Below are positions 50,401 to 58,581 of a DNA stretch of 64,000 bases, one piece after another. The notes beneath the pieces were generated by a model that saw only the letters and a list, made by a program, of their open reading frames with translations, did not search any database and was not told the origin of the DNA. The position numbers and the translations under genes are program-made. Source of the DNA: Streptomyces noursei (GTDB lineage Bacteria > Actinomycetota > Actinomycetes > Streptomycetales > Streptomycetaceae); contig NZ_CP070326.1 of the NCBI RefSeq assembly GCF_016917755.1, positions 3,906,001 to 3,970,000 on the forward strand, given 5' to 3'. How positions within the stretch are numbered: position 1 is the stretch's first letter; the number at the start of each line of letters is the position of its first letter.

Positions 50401-51608
50401 CCGCTGCCGGAGGTGCCGATCAGGGCGACCGTCTCGCCGGCGTCGATGCGCAGCGAGAACGCGTCGAGCACGGGGCGGACCGGCTGGCGGGCGGGCTCCT
50501 CGCCCGGGGCGGCCTCGCCGGCCGCATCGTCGCCGGCCGGGGTGTGGTGCGGGCCGTAGCCGAAGGTGACCCGGTCGAAGACGACGGTCGCCGGGGCGTC
50601 GGCGGGGAGGGCGTGCGCGTCCGGGTGCTCCTCTATGGTCGGCTCGGTGTCGATGAGCTCGTAGACCCGCTCGACGCCGGCGCGGGCCTGCTGGCCGACG
50701 GTGAGCATCATGGCCAGCATCCGGACCGGGCCGACCAGCTGCGCGAGGTAGGTGGAGAAGGCGACGAAGGTGCCGAGGGTGATGTGGCCCTGGGTGGCCA
50801 TCCAGCCGCCGAGCGCCAGCATCGCGACCTGGCCGAGGGACGGGACGGCCTGGAGGGCGGGGGTGTAGCGGGAGTTCAGGCGGACCGTGCGCAGCCGGGC
50901 GGCGAACAGCCGGCGGCCGACCTCGCGGAGCTTGCCGGTCTCCTGCTCCTCCTGCCCGAAGCCCTTGACGACCCGGACGCCGGAGACCGCGCCGTCCACG
51001 ACGGAGGCGACCTCGGCGGCCTGCCCCTGGGCGTACCAGGTGGCGGGGAAGAGACGGGTGCGGCTGCGCCGGGCGATGAACCACAGGGCCGGGGCGACGG
51101 CCAGCACGATGACCGTCAGCAGCGGGGAGAGGACCGCCATCACGGCCAGCGAGATGACGAAGAGGAGGACGCTCCCGATCATCATCGGGAGCATGAACAG
51201 CAGGCTCTGGATGAGCTGGAGGTCGCTGGTGGCGCGGCCGACGACCTGGCCGGTGCTCAGCTCGTCCTGCCGTCGCCCGTCGAGCCGGGCTATCGCGTCG
51301 AACATGCGGGTGCGCAGGTCGTGCTGGACGTCCAGGGCGAGCCGGCCGCCGTAGAAGCGCCGGAGGTAGGTGAGGGCGTAGACCACGACGGCGGCGACGA
51401 TCAGGAGGGTGGCCCAGGGGGCGAGGGCCCGCTCGTGCCGGACGATCACGTCGTCGATGATCAGCTTGGGAATCAGCGGGACGAGGGCCAGGACGGCCAT
51501 CCCGGCGAGCGAGGCGCCGAGTGCCAGCACCACGTCCTTGCGGTACCGCAAACAGTCCCGGGTCAGTCGCCGGGCCCAACCCTGTCGTGCCGTGTCCGTC
51601 CCCGCCAC
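47475..51608 (-). CDS. Fused tandem ABC exporter (TM-NBD-TM-NBD)
   Basis: 1377 residues from GTG 51608, chosen because GGGAGG stands six bases before it; longer in-frame ATGs (51638, 51668) lack a ribosome site and fall inside the upstream terminator. Two half exporters are joined: TM1 about residues 20-320, NBD1 with Walker A GTSGSGKST (~396), signature LSGGQRQRVALARA and Walker B LLVLDDATSAVD; a low-complexity linker ~580-770; TM2 ~790-1070; NBD2 with Walker A GETGAGKST, signature LSAGQRQLLALARA, Walker B LLLDEATAALD. NBD1 has Asp instead of catalytic Glu (DDATS), the degenerate site of heterodimeric exporters. NBD2 carries a 25-residue insertion before AHRLST. A multidrug or lipid substrate is likely. 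Confidence 0.92.
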   Translation of the reverse strand: MAGTDTARQGWARRLTRDCLRYRKDVVLALGASLAGMAVLALVPLIPKLIIDDVIVRHERALAPWATLLIVAAVVVYALTYLRRFYGGRLALDVQHDLRTRMFDAIARLDGRRQDELSTGQVVGRATSDLQLIQSLLFMLPMMIGSVLLFVISLAVMAVLSPLLTVIVLAVAPALWFIARRSRTRLFPATWYAQGQAAEVASVVDGAVSGVRVVKGFGQEEQETGKLREVGRRLFAARLRTVRLNSRYTPALQAVPSLGQVAMLALGGWMATQGHITLGTFVAFSTYLAQLVGPVRMLAMMLTVGQQARAGVERVYELIDTEPTIEEHPDAHALPADAPATVVFDRVTFGYGPHHTPAGDDAAGEAAPGEEPARQPVRPVLDAFSLRIDAGETVALIGTSGSGKSTVSLLLPRFYDVTAGRVLVGGHDVRDLTLESLRAAIGLVPESSFLFSDSIRDNIAYGHPEATDEQIRAAARAAQADRFISELPQGYDTKVGEQGLTLSGGQRQRVALARAILTDPRLLVLDDATSAVDVRVEHEIHEALRGVMAGRTTLLIAHRASTLALADRVAVLDGGRLVDLGTQEELAERCALYRRLLTDPEELGGVPHDPAGELAGWDLPRAGESPRSNRAESGEGAESAGHFGGEYAASGTTGLLTPGPAGDRPHPGAAVPHRREALVDVDQDEPVDPALATAATGGITPELWVRREQEAEQGAASTAARTATAAGPGIAAAVAGSPATPELLAQVAALPPATDTPDVDEAAALRAERSYGLRRLLHGFGRPLALALLLVAVDAVASLLLPVLIRQGIDDGVRRGVLAGVWTAAGLALAVVVAQWGAQIGANRMTGRTGERVLYALRLKIFAQLQRLGLDYYERELTGKIMTRMTTDVDALSTFLQTGLVTAVVSVLTFFGILLALLALDVQLALVVFATLPPLVLATYVFRKRSVRAYELARERISTVNGDLQESVAGLRIVQAFRREGHGAERYAAHSDAYRQARVRGQFLISVYFPFVQLLSSVASALVLIVGADRIGGHTLTVGALVAYLLYIDLFFAPVQQLSQVFDGYQQATVSLGRIRELLAQPTSTPAAEQPRPVTALRGDLAFDDVHFHYGDHDEQALAAIDLTIPAGQTVAFVGETGAGKSTLVKLVARFYDPTSGAVRIDGTDLRELDLTGYRRRLGVVPQESYLFPGTVRDAIAYGRPDATDAEVEAAARAVGAHAMIATLDGGYLHEVAERGRNLSAGQRQLLALARAELTDPDVLLLDEATAALDLATEAVVNQATDRLAGRRAAHPSAHARTARRSTAGSGARTTLIVAHRLSTAARADRVVVLDRGRIIEDGTHAQLLARDGRYAELWRTFTGEAGAPPPKAGGEPVTVS

Positions 51609-51646
51609 CCGATGCCTCCCATGCGTCGTCTGCCGCATGGAACCAA

Positions 51647-51712
51647 CACCGGGGGCGGCCGATTTCATCCCGCCGTAACAAATCGGCGGGACGCATCCGG
51701 CCGCCCCCGGTG
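51647..51712. terminator. Nested long inverted repeat, terminator of the GH65 gene
   Basis: CACCGGGGGCGGCCG (51647-51661) pairs perfectly with CGGCCGCCCCCGGTG (51698-51712). Between them CCCGCCG (51669-51675) pairs with CGGCGGG (51684-51690) around TAACAAAT. It starts 11 bases after the GH65 stop on the minus strand and ends before the ABC exporter start. Confidence 0.8.
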
Positions 51713-51722
51713 CGGGACGGGG

Positions 51723-54569
51723 TCAGGGCGTCGCCCTGGTGACCTCCAGCTCGCTGAGGCCCGGACGGGGGGCGGGCTTGCCGCCGGGGGCCGGCCGGGT
51801 GTCGCCGTGGACCACGACGCGGACGTAGCGGGCGGGGCCGCGGCCCGCGCCGCCGGTGCCGGTCCAGTGCCGGCCGTCCCGGGAGACCTGGACGGCGTAG
51901 GACGTCGGGCGGGTGGCGGTCCAGTGCGGGGTGATCCGGCCGACGGTGACGGTGCGGCCGAGGTCGACGGTGAGGGTGCCGTCGGCGGCGTCGGGGACCC
52001 AGGCGGTGGTGGCGTTGCCGTCCACCGCGGCGCCGGCGTACAGGCCGGGCTCCTCGGAAGTGGCGGTGGCGGTGGCGCACCGGGCGACGTCGGTGGTCGC
52101 GGCGAGGTCGGGGCGGCGGGTCTTGAGGACGGCCGGGACGCCGCGGCTGACCAGCTTGTCGCCCTCGGGGGTGGCGAGCGGCAGGGCGGGGCCGGCGGTG
52201 AGCCGGACCGTGGTCTGGTGGGCGCCGAGCGCGACGTCGAAGGTGCGGCCCTGCCAGTGCAGGCCGCGCAGGGTGACGCCGGCGGACAGCTGCGGCGGCA
52301 GCATCGGGTCCAGGCGGACCCGGTCCTCGGTCATCCGCAGGCCGGTCAGGCCGTGCGTGAAGACCTGGAGGAAGCCGCCCTTGCCGGTGAGGAAGTCCTG
52401 GGCGGGGCGGCCGGCGTGCGGGTCGCCGGCGCCGGCCTTCGCGCCGCGGGCCTCGGAGAACTCGGCGAACGGCCCGCGGACGAACGGCCTGATGGCGCGC
52501 TGGAGGTAGGTGTACGTGGCGCAGCCGGGTTCGCCCAGGGCGGCGGCGTCGATGGCGTGCACCGAGTCGGTCATCGCCGGGCCGTCGGGGTCGGTGCGGG
52601 CCGCGTAGTAGTCGAGGGTGGCGGCGGCCTGCTGCCGGGTCATCGGCCACTGCAGGGGGTACATCAGCAGCACCGTGTCGGCCTGCTTGATGGTCGTCCC
52701 CTTGTACCCGGCGTACTGCTCGAAGATCTTGCGGTTGCCGTCGTAGGGGATCCGCAGCTTGTCGGCGACGGTCCGCCAGGCGGCGGGGACCGGTTCGCCC
52801 AGGAGGGTGGCGGCGCGGGCGGCGTCGCGCAGGGCGGTGGCGGCGCCGGCGTTGGTGAAGACCGCGTCGTCGACGCCGTTGCTGTACTCGTCCGGGCCGG
52901 CCACGTTCTTGATCGAGTAGCTGCCGTCGGCGTTGCGGGTGGCGCGGGAGGCCCAGAAGTCGGCGATGCCCGCAAGGACGGGCCAGCCGCGGGACTTCAG
53001 CCAGGCGGTGTCCTTGGTGGCGAGGTAGTACTGCCAGGCGGCCAGCGAGATGTCGCCCATGAGGTGGTTCTGGGTCTTGCAGTGCGGCGGGTCCCAGCTG
53101 TGGCACTCGGTCCACAGGTCGCCGCTGCCGCCGCTGGTCCAGGAGTAGAAGAGCCCCTGGTAGCCGAGGCGGCGGGCGTTGGCGCGGGCGGCGTCCCGGG
53201 TGCGGTAGCGGTAGTCGACGATCGACCGGGCGAGGTCGGGGTGGGTGGCCAGCAGCCCCGGGTACATCCAGGTCTCGGCGTCCCAGAAGATCTCGCCGGC
53301 GTAGTTGTCGCTGGTCAGGCCGGTGGGGCCGATGCTGTTGGTGCTGCCGGGGCGGGTCGCGGCCAGCAGTCCGTACTCCGCGGAGCGGACCCAGGACTGG
53401 AGCTCGGGCTGCCCGGCCACCTCGATGTCGCTGCGCCACAGCTGCTGCCAGGCGGCGCGGTGCCGGGCGGACAGCGCGGACCAGCCGCGCTCGGCGGCCC
53501 GGCGGGAGGCGGTCTCGGCGGCGGCGCGGGGGCCGCGGGAGGTGAGCGCGGTGTCCACGCCGACGTACTTGGTCAGCTCGTAGGAGTGGCCGCGGCGGAC
53601 CGGGAAGGTCAGCCGCTGGTGGGCGCTGAGGGACTCGGCGGCGGTGGCGGCGGAGCCGGTGGCCCCGGCGCGCGGCCGGGCGTCCGGTACGCCGGGCCCG
53701 GCGCGCAGGGTGGAGGCGACGGCGCCCGCGGTCCCGGTGCCGTCGGTGCGGAAGCCGACGGAGACCGTGCCGGGTCGCTCGGCGCGGGCGCCGGGGGCCG
53801 GGCCGTCGGGGCGCAGCCGGCGGGCGCCGCGGCCGTCGAGGGTGTCGGTGACGGTGCTCTCGCCGCTCCAGTGGGGCGTCATCCGCAGGCGGACCGCGGC
53901 GGTGTGCGCGTCGGCCCGGTCGGCGAGCACGTCGTAGACCAGGTCGGTGGCCCGGCCGTCGGCGGCGGTCCAGGTCAGCGAGGTGCGGACGAAGCCGCAG
54001 CGCAGCGAGAGGGTCTGCCGGTAGTGGCTGATCCGGCCCGGGGCGGTGGCCGAGGAGAACGTCTCGGCGTGCGGGCCGCCGGCGGTGACGTCGAGGGTGG
54101 TCCAGGTGGGGAGGGCGGCTATCGCCTGGCGGCCCTGGAGGTCGGCCGGGCCCTTGGCGTAGAGGCCGGAGACGAAGGAGCCGTCGTACTCGGGGGTCTT
54201 CAGGGGCCAGCCGGTGGTGCCGCCGGGGGCGGCGTAGCCCATGCCGTTGGGCGGGACCCGTTGGCCGAGGTAGCCGTTGCCGACGTAGGCGTGGTGGCTG
54301 TCCTGGGGGTCGATGGCGGTGGCGGTGGGGGCCCAGCCGTCGGCGGTGCAGGAGGGCTGCCGGGCGGCGTCCGGGGCGGGCCGGGCGTCCGCGGCGGTCG
54401 CGGTGGCCGGGGCCAGGGCCGCTATCAGCGTGCCGGCGAGCAGTGCGGCGAGCGGTCCGCGCGGGCGGCGGGCGCCGCCGGAGCCGTCGGGAGGGGCGGT
54501 GGGTGGGTCGTGGCGTTCCGCGCCGTCGTGCCGCGCGGCCCGCTGCGGCGTCCGCTCCGTGTGGTCCAT
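51723..54569 (-). CDS. Secreted glycoside hydrolase family 65 enzyme with C-terminal discoidin (F5/8 C) domain
   Basis: 948 residues from ATG 54569 (GGACGGAGCAGCC upstream); the frame extends upstream but lacks a signal there. A basic n-region is followed by a Sec core (LAALLAGTLIAALAPATATA). The GH65 (alpha/alpha)6 barrel has NVAGPDEYSNGVDDAVFTN with the catalytic Glu near residue 559, GEIFWDAETWMYPGLL and QADTVLLMYPLQWP. N-terminal beta-sandwich and C-terminal jelly-roll flank it. The last ~140 residues form an F5/8-type-C sugar-binding domain (LYAGAAVDGNATTAWVPDAA, TVDLGRTVTVGRITPHW). Acid trehalase or kojibiose/trehalose-type hydrolysis is likely. Confidence 0.9.
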   Translation of the reverse strand: MDHTERTPQRAARHDGAERHDPPTAPPDGSGGARRPRGPLAALLAGTLIAALAPATATAADARPAPDAARQPSCTADGWAPTATAIDPQDSHHAYVGNGYLGQRVPPNGMGYAAPGGTTGWPLKTPEYDGSFVSGLYAKGPADLQGRQAIAALPTWTTLDVTAGGPHAETFSSATAPGRISHYRQTLSLRCGFVRTSLTWTAADGRATDLVYDVLADRADAHTAAVRLRMTPHWSGESTVTDTLDGRGARRLRPDGPAPGARAERPGTVSVGFRTDGTGTAGAVASTLRAGPGVPDARPRAGATGSAATAAESLSAHQRLTFPVRRGHSYELTKYVGVDTALTSRGPRAAAETASRRAAERGWSALSARHRAAWQQLWRSDIEVAGQPELQSWVRSAEYGLLAATRPGSTNSIGPTGLTSDNYAGEIFWDAETWMYPGLLATHPDLARSIVDYRYRTRDAARANARRLGYQGLFYSWTSGGSGDLWTECHSWDPPHCKTQNHLMGDISLAAWQYYLATKDTAWLKSRGWPVLAGIADFWASRATRNADGSYSIKNVAGPDEYSNGVDDAVFTNAGAATALRDAARAATLLGEPVPAAWRTVADKLRIPYDGNRKIFEQYAGYKGTTIKQADTVLLMYPLQWPMTRQQAAATLDYYAARTDPDGPAMTDSVHAIDAAALGEPGCATYTYLQRAIRPFVRGPFAEFSEARGAKAGAGDPHAGRPAQDFLTGKGGFLQVFTHGLTGLRMTEDRVRLDPMLPPQLSAGVTLRGLHWQGRTFDVALGAHQTTVRLTAGPALPLATPEGDKLVSRGVPAVLKTRRPDLAATTDVARCATATATSEEPGLYAGAAVDGNATTAWVPDAADGTLTVDLGRTVTVGRITPHWTATRPTSYAVQVSRDGRHWTGTGGAGRGPARYVRVVVHGDTRPAPGGKPAPRPGLSELEVTRATP

Positions 54570-54777
54570 GGCTGCTCCGTCCCCGCACGGCCGGTACCGC
54601 GCTCCCAGGCACGGACCCAGCCTCGGCTCTGTCCAACGTCTGCGCACGCTACGGGCCGAAGATCCCCGCGTCACCGTTAAATGCACGATCCATCGATTTC
54701 CGGCCGCGACCATCGACTTCCGGCCCTCCGCGGGCCCCCGATTGGTCAATACGGCCCGCGTGCGGCACACTTTTAGA

Positions 54778-54789
54778 CTGACCAGTCAG
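54778..54789. promoter_or_regulatory. Operator-like palindrome and -10 box before the ATPase-Pip-TetR operon
   Basis: CTGAC-CA-GTCAG (54778-54789) lies just upstream of the ribosome site and overlaps a good -10 box TAGACT (54774-54779). The TetR regulator at the end of the operon is the obvious candidate to bind it. Confidence 0.55.
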
Positions 54790-54805
54790 ATCAAAAGGAG
54801 GGCTT

Positions 54806-55567
54806 GTGGAGACCACCCGCCAGGGGGCGGCCGTCAACGCCCGGGGAATCGGAGTGAAGGGCCCACGTGGGTGGGCCTTCAGAGGCGTCGACATCGCCGC
54901 GGAACCGGGGTCGCTGATCGCGGTGGAGGGCCCGTCGGGCTCCGGCCGCACCTGCCTGCTGCTCGCGCTCACCGGACGGATGCGGATCACCGAGGGCCAC
55001 GCCACGGTCGCCGGCCTCCCGCTGCCCAAGCGGATGGGATCGATCCGCGGCCGTACCGCGATCGCGCACGTGCCCGGCATCGCCGACCTCGAACCGGCCC
55101 TCACCGTCGCCGAGCACCTCCAGGAACAGGCCCTGTTGGGCCACCGCGGCACCCCGCTGTGGGGCCGCCGCCGCAAGGAGGCCACCCGGGCCCGGGTCGA
55201 CGCCGCGCTGGCGGCCGCCGGACTCGACCCGGACACCCTGCCCAAGGGACTGCGGACCTGCGTCCGCGACCTGGAGCGGCTGGAGGCGCTGCGACTGTCG
55301 GTGGCGCTCGCGGTGATGCACCAGCCGCACCTGCTGGCCGTCGACGACCTCGACCTCAAGCTGTCGGCCGACGAGCGGGCCGCGGCCTGGCAGATGCTGC
55401 GGGACGTGGCACTGACCGGCACCACCGTGGCCGCGGTCGCCTCCGACGCCCCGGCGGACGCGCTGATCGTCTCCACCGCCGCGCCCGCCACCACCCCCCA
55501 CACCCCCCAGCCCGAAACCCACGAGGAGGAAGCGGCGCATGCGTTCGCCGAAACTGGCCGCGCTTGA
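54806..55567 (+). CDS. Degenerate ABC-type ATPase of a YhgE/Pip export operon
   Basis: 253 residues from GTG 54806 (AAAAGGAGG upstream). It is built like an ABC ATPase but its motifs are altered: Walker A is GPSGSGRTCLL with Arg in place of Lys, Walker B reads LLAVDDLD with Asp for Glu, and the LSGGQ signature is not recognisable (DLERLEALRLSV in its position). It may bind but not efficiently hydrolyse ATP. The next gene starts 29 bases before its end, a strong sign of coupled translation and a joint complex with the YhgE/Pip protein. The C-terminal tail is Pro/Glu-rich. Confidence 0.8.
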   Translation: METTRQGAAVNARGIGVKGPRGWAFRGVDIAAEPGSLIAVEGPSGSGRTCLLLALTGRMRITEGHATVAGLPLPKRMGSIRGRTAIAHVPGIADLEPALTVAEHLQEQALLGHRGTPLWGRRRKEATRARVDAALAAAGLDPDTLPKGLRTCVRDLERLEALRLSVALAVMHQPHLLAVDDLDLKLSADERAAAWQMLRDVALTGTTVAAVASDAPADALIVSTAAPATTPHTPQPETHEEEAAHAFAETGRA

Positions 55568-57743
55568 GCTCAGGCGCTTCGGCCGGGGGAAGCTCCCCCG
55601 GCTGGGCCTCGTCGCCCTGATGCTGATCCCGCTGCTGTACGGAGCGCTCTACCTCTGCTCCTTCTGGGACCCGTACAGCCGGCTGGACAAGATCCCGGTC
55701 GCGCTGGTCAACGAGGACCAGGGCGCCACCGCCGACGGCAAGAAGCTCACCGCCGGCGCCGACCTCGCCAGGAACGTCAAGGACAGCAAGACCTTCGACT
55801 GGGAGGAGGTCGGCGCCGCCGACGCCGCCAAGGGTCTGGAGAAGGGCGACTACTACCTCTCGCTGACCGTCCCCAAGGACTTCAGCCAGAAGATCGCCTC
55901 CAGCGGCGGTGACGACCCGCAGACCGGTGCCCTCCAGGTCCGCACCAACGACGCCAACAACTACATCGTCGGCTCGATCTCCAAGACCGTCTTCTCCGAG
56001 ATCCGCGCCAAGACCTCGTCGAAGTCCACCCGGGCCTTCCTCGACAAGATCTTCGTGTCCTTCTCCGACCTGCACGACGAGACCGCCAAGGCGGCCGACG
56101 GCGCCGGCAAGGTCGACGACGGCCTGGGCACCGCCCGCGAGAAGACCGGCGAACTGGCCGACGGGCTCGGCAAGTTGAACGACGGGGCCGGCAAGCTCGA
56201 CAAGGGGGCGGGGGACCTCAGCAACGGGCTCGGCAAGCTGGGCAAGGGCGCGGGGGATCTGAGCAACGGAGCAGCGCGGGCCGCCGCCAAGGCCAAGGAG
56301 CTCAGCCAGGGCGCCGGCCAGATCGCGGACGGTACCCAGCAGCTTGCCGACAAGGTGCAGGGCATCGCCAAGAAGGACCTTCCCTTCCTGCGGGAGCACG
56401 GCAAGGAGATCGGCGAGAAGGCTCAGGTCGTCGCCGACCTCAGCCAGAACCTCGACGACGACCTCGGCAAGCTGCCCGGCAACTCCGCCAAGGCGGCCGC
56501 AGAGGCCCGCAAGAACGCCGACAACGCCGCTTCCCTCTACCAGGAGCGCTGCGGCGGGCTGGTCTCCACGGACACCGACTGCGCCAAACTGAAGGGCATC
56601 GCGGCGGGTACCGCGGCCGCCGCCGACCTGGCAGAGAAGGTCAACGATGCCATCGCGCACACGGACTTCAGCCAGTGGCAGGCCAAGCTGCGCGAGCTGC
56701 ACCAGGGCGCCGTGTTGGTCGCCCAGCAGGCACCGGGCATCGCCGACCGGGCGGACACCGCCATCGGCCAGATCAACACGCTCAACGCAGGTGCCCACAA
56801 GGTCGCCCAGGGCGCCGGCCAGTTCGCCAACGGCATCGGTGACCTCACCAACGGCGCGGGCGACCTCGCCAACGGCGCCGGCCAGCTCCACAAGGGGGCG
56901 GGCGACCTCGCCGAGGGCATGGGCCAGCTCCACAACGGCCTCGGTACCGCCCACGACGGTGCCGAGAAGCTCAGCGGCGGTCTGTACAAGCTCAAGGACG
57001 GCGCCAACCAGCTGGCCACCGGGCTGCACAACGGCGTCGCCAAGATCCCCGACTACGACAAGAAGGACCGCGACGCCCGCACCGGAGTGATGGCCGACCC
57101 GGTCGCCCTGGCCGCCAAGTCGATGCACAAGGCGCCCAACTACGGCACCGGACTCGCCCCGTACTTCATCCCGCTCTCCCTCTGGGTCGGCGCGATGGTC
57201 GCGTTCATGCTGCTCCAGCCGCTCGGCAAGCGGGCGCTGGCCGCGGGTGCGCCCGGCTGGCGGATCGCGCTCGGCTCCTGGCTGCCGGCCTTCGCCATCG
57301 GCGTCGTCCAGGTGCTGGCCCTGATGGCCGTGCTGCACTGGGCCCTCGGCCTGGAGATGGAGCGCGCGGGTGCCACCATCGGCTTCCTGATGCTGGCGAC
57401 CGCCTGCTTCACCGCGGTCATCCAGCTGCTGAGCGCCTTCTTCGGCCCGGCGGGCCGGGTCCTGACGCTGGTCATCCTGATGCTCCAGCTGACCTCGGCG
57501 GGCGGCACCTACCCGGTGCAGACCAGCCCGGGCTTCTTCGGCGCCATCCACCCCTACCTGCCGATGAGTTACGTCGTCGACGGACTGCGCCGGCTGATCA
57601 CCGGCGGCGACCTGGACGTCGTCTGGCAGGGCAGCGTGGTGCTCGCCGCGTTCACGCTGGGCGCGCTGGCCCTCACCGCCCTCGCGGCCCGCAGCCGCCA
57701 GGTCGTGCGGATGAAGGACCTGCATCCGGAGCTCAGCCTGTGA
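55539..57743 (+). CDS. YhgE/Pip-domain ABC-2-like membrane protein
   Basis: 734 residues. An N-terminal membrane helix (LGLVALMLIPLLYGALYLCS) is followed by the Pip signature DKIPVALVNEDQGATADGKKL and a long extracellular stalk (about 180-520) of heptad-like repeats, GAGKLDKGAGDLSNGLGKL and similar. Five C-terminal helices (LSLWVGAMVAFMLLQPLG to VLAAFTLGALALTALAA) form an ABC-2-type permease. The family includes the phage-infection protein Pip and envelope-lipid/ESX-related exporters; the substrate is not known. It overlaps the ATPase gene and shares its stop codon with the TetR start. Confidence 0.9.
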   Translation: MRSPKLAALELRRFGRGKLPRLGLVALMLIPLLYGALYLCSFWDPYSRLDKIPVALVNEDQGATADGKKLTAGADLARNVKDSKTFDWEEVGAADAAKGLEKGDYYLSLTVPKDFSQKIASSGGDDPQTGALQVRTNDANNYIVGSISKTVFSEIRAKTSSKSTRAFLDKIFVSFSDLHDETAKAADGAGKVDDGLGTAREKTGELADGLGKLNDGAGKLDKGAGDLSNGLGKLGKGAGDLSNGAARAAAKAKELSQGAGQIADGTQQLADKVQGIAKKDLPFLREHGKEIGEKAQVVADLSQNLDDDLGKLPGNSAKAAAEARKNADNAASLYQERCGGLVSTDTDCAKLKGIAAGTAAAADLAEKVNDAIAHTDFSQWQAKLRELHQGAVLVAQQAPGIADRADTAIGQINTLNAGAHKVAQGAGQFANGIGDLTNGAGDLANGAGQLHKGAGDLAEGMGQLHNGLGTAHDGAEKLSGGLYKLKDGANQLATGLHNGVAKIPDYDKKDRDARTGVMADPVALAAKSMHKAPNYGTGLAPYFIPLSLWVGAMVAFMLLQPLGKRALAAGAPGWRIALGSWLPAFAIGVVQVLALMAVLHWALGLEMERAGATIGFLMLATACFTAVIQLLSAFFGPAGRVLTLVILMLQLTSAGGTYPVQTSPGFFGAIHPYLPMSYVVDGLRRLITGGDLDVVWQGSVVLAAFTLGALALTALAARSRQVVRMKDLHPELSL

Positions 57744-58378
57744 GCACCCGCTCCGGCAAGGGGGGCGGCGCCATCTCCGGCGCCGCCCCCCGCCGTACCT
57801 CCACCCGCCGCCGGCTCTTCGACGCCGCCGTCACGCTCATCGCCGAACAGGGCTTCTCCGCCACCACGGTCGAGGAGATCGCGGACCGCGCCGGCGTCGC
57901 CAAGGGCACCGTCTACTACAACTTCAGCAGCAAGAACGTCCTCTACGAGGAGCTCCTGCGGGACGGCGTCGACCTGCTCGCCGACTCCCTGCGCACCGCC
58001 GCCGACGACACCGTCGCCCGCGGCGGCACCCGGGTCGACGCGCTCGACGCGATGATCCGCGCCGGCCTGGACTTCATCGCCGGCTCCCCCGCCCTCACCC
58101 AGCTCTACGTCGCCGAGCTCTGGCGCACCAACCGCACCTGGCGCGCCACCCTCACCTCCGTACGGGGCCGCGCCCTGGCGGTCGTCGAGTCGGTGCTGCA
58201 CGACGCCGTGCGCACCAGGGAGCTCAGCGACGAACTCGACATCCCGCTCACCGCCTCGGCGCTGCTGGGGATGGTGCTGGTCGCCGCGCTGGACTGGCAG
58301 TCGTTCCAGCCGCAGCGGTCCGTCGAGGAGGTGCACGCCGCACTGTCCCAGCTGGTGCAGGGACGGGTCGCGACGTGA
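57740..58378 (+). CDS. TetR-family regulator of the ATPase-YhgE/Pip operon
   Basis: 212 residues from GTG 57740, which overlaps the YhgE/Pip stop (GTGA). The helix-turn-helix is clear: RRRLFDAAVTLIAEQGFSAT, EEIADRAGVAKGTVYYNFSS. The C-terminal domain is mostly helical (LDAMIRAGLDFIAGSPALTQ). Being the last gene of the operon it probably represses its own transcription through the palindrome at 54778. An envelope-stress or antibiotic inducer would be typical of the family. Confidence 0.9.
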   Translation: MSTRSGKGGGAISGAAPRRTSTRRRLFDAAVTLIAEQGFSATTVEEIADRAGVAKGTVYYNFSSKNVLYEELLRDGVDLLADSLRTAADDTVARGGTRVDALDAMIRAGLDFIAGSPALTQLYVAELWRTNRTWRATLTSVRGRALAVVESVLHDAVRTRELSDELDIPLTASALLGMVLVAALDWQSFQPQRSVEEVHAALSQLVQGRVAT

Positions 58379-58581
58379 CCTGACGGGGTCGGTCCGCCAG
58401 GCGCCCGGGGCCCGCTCCCCCCCCCGGGTCCCCCTGCCCCCTCCACAGGTGAACCGACTACGCTTCCCCGACGTCGGTGAAGTCGACCGGAACGCGCGGC
58501 CTCGGCCTGGCCGTGCCGCGGCTATGACGACACGCCAGAACGGCGGGTACGGCCCGGCGACGCGACACGGAAGGGACCTCC

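Noticed and set aside
47266..54636. 2456-residue minus-strand open frame
   Set aside because: It is out of frame with the fused ABC exporter and GH65 genes and consists of Arg/Pro/Gly-rich sequence without domains, the usual antisense or off-frame shadow in high-GC DNA. The two genes beneath have full family motifs.
54569..54770. N-terminal extension of the GH65 protein to 54770
   Set aside because: The extra 67 residues lack a signal peptide and ribosome site, and a normal signal peptide starts after ATG 54569.
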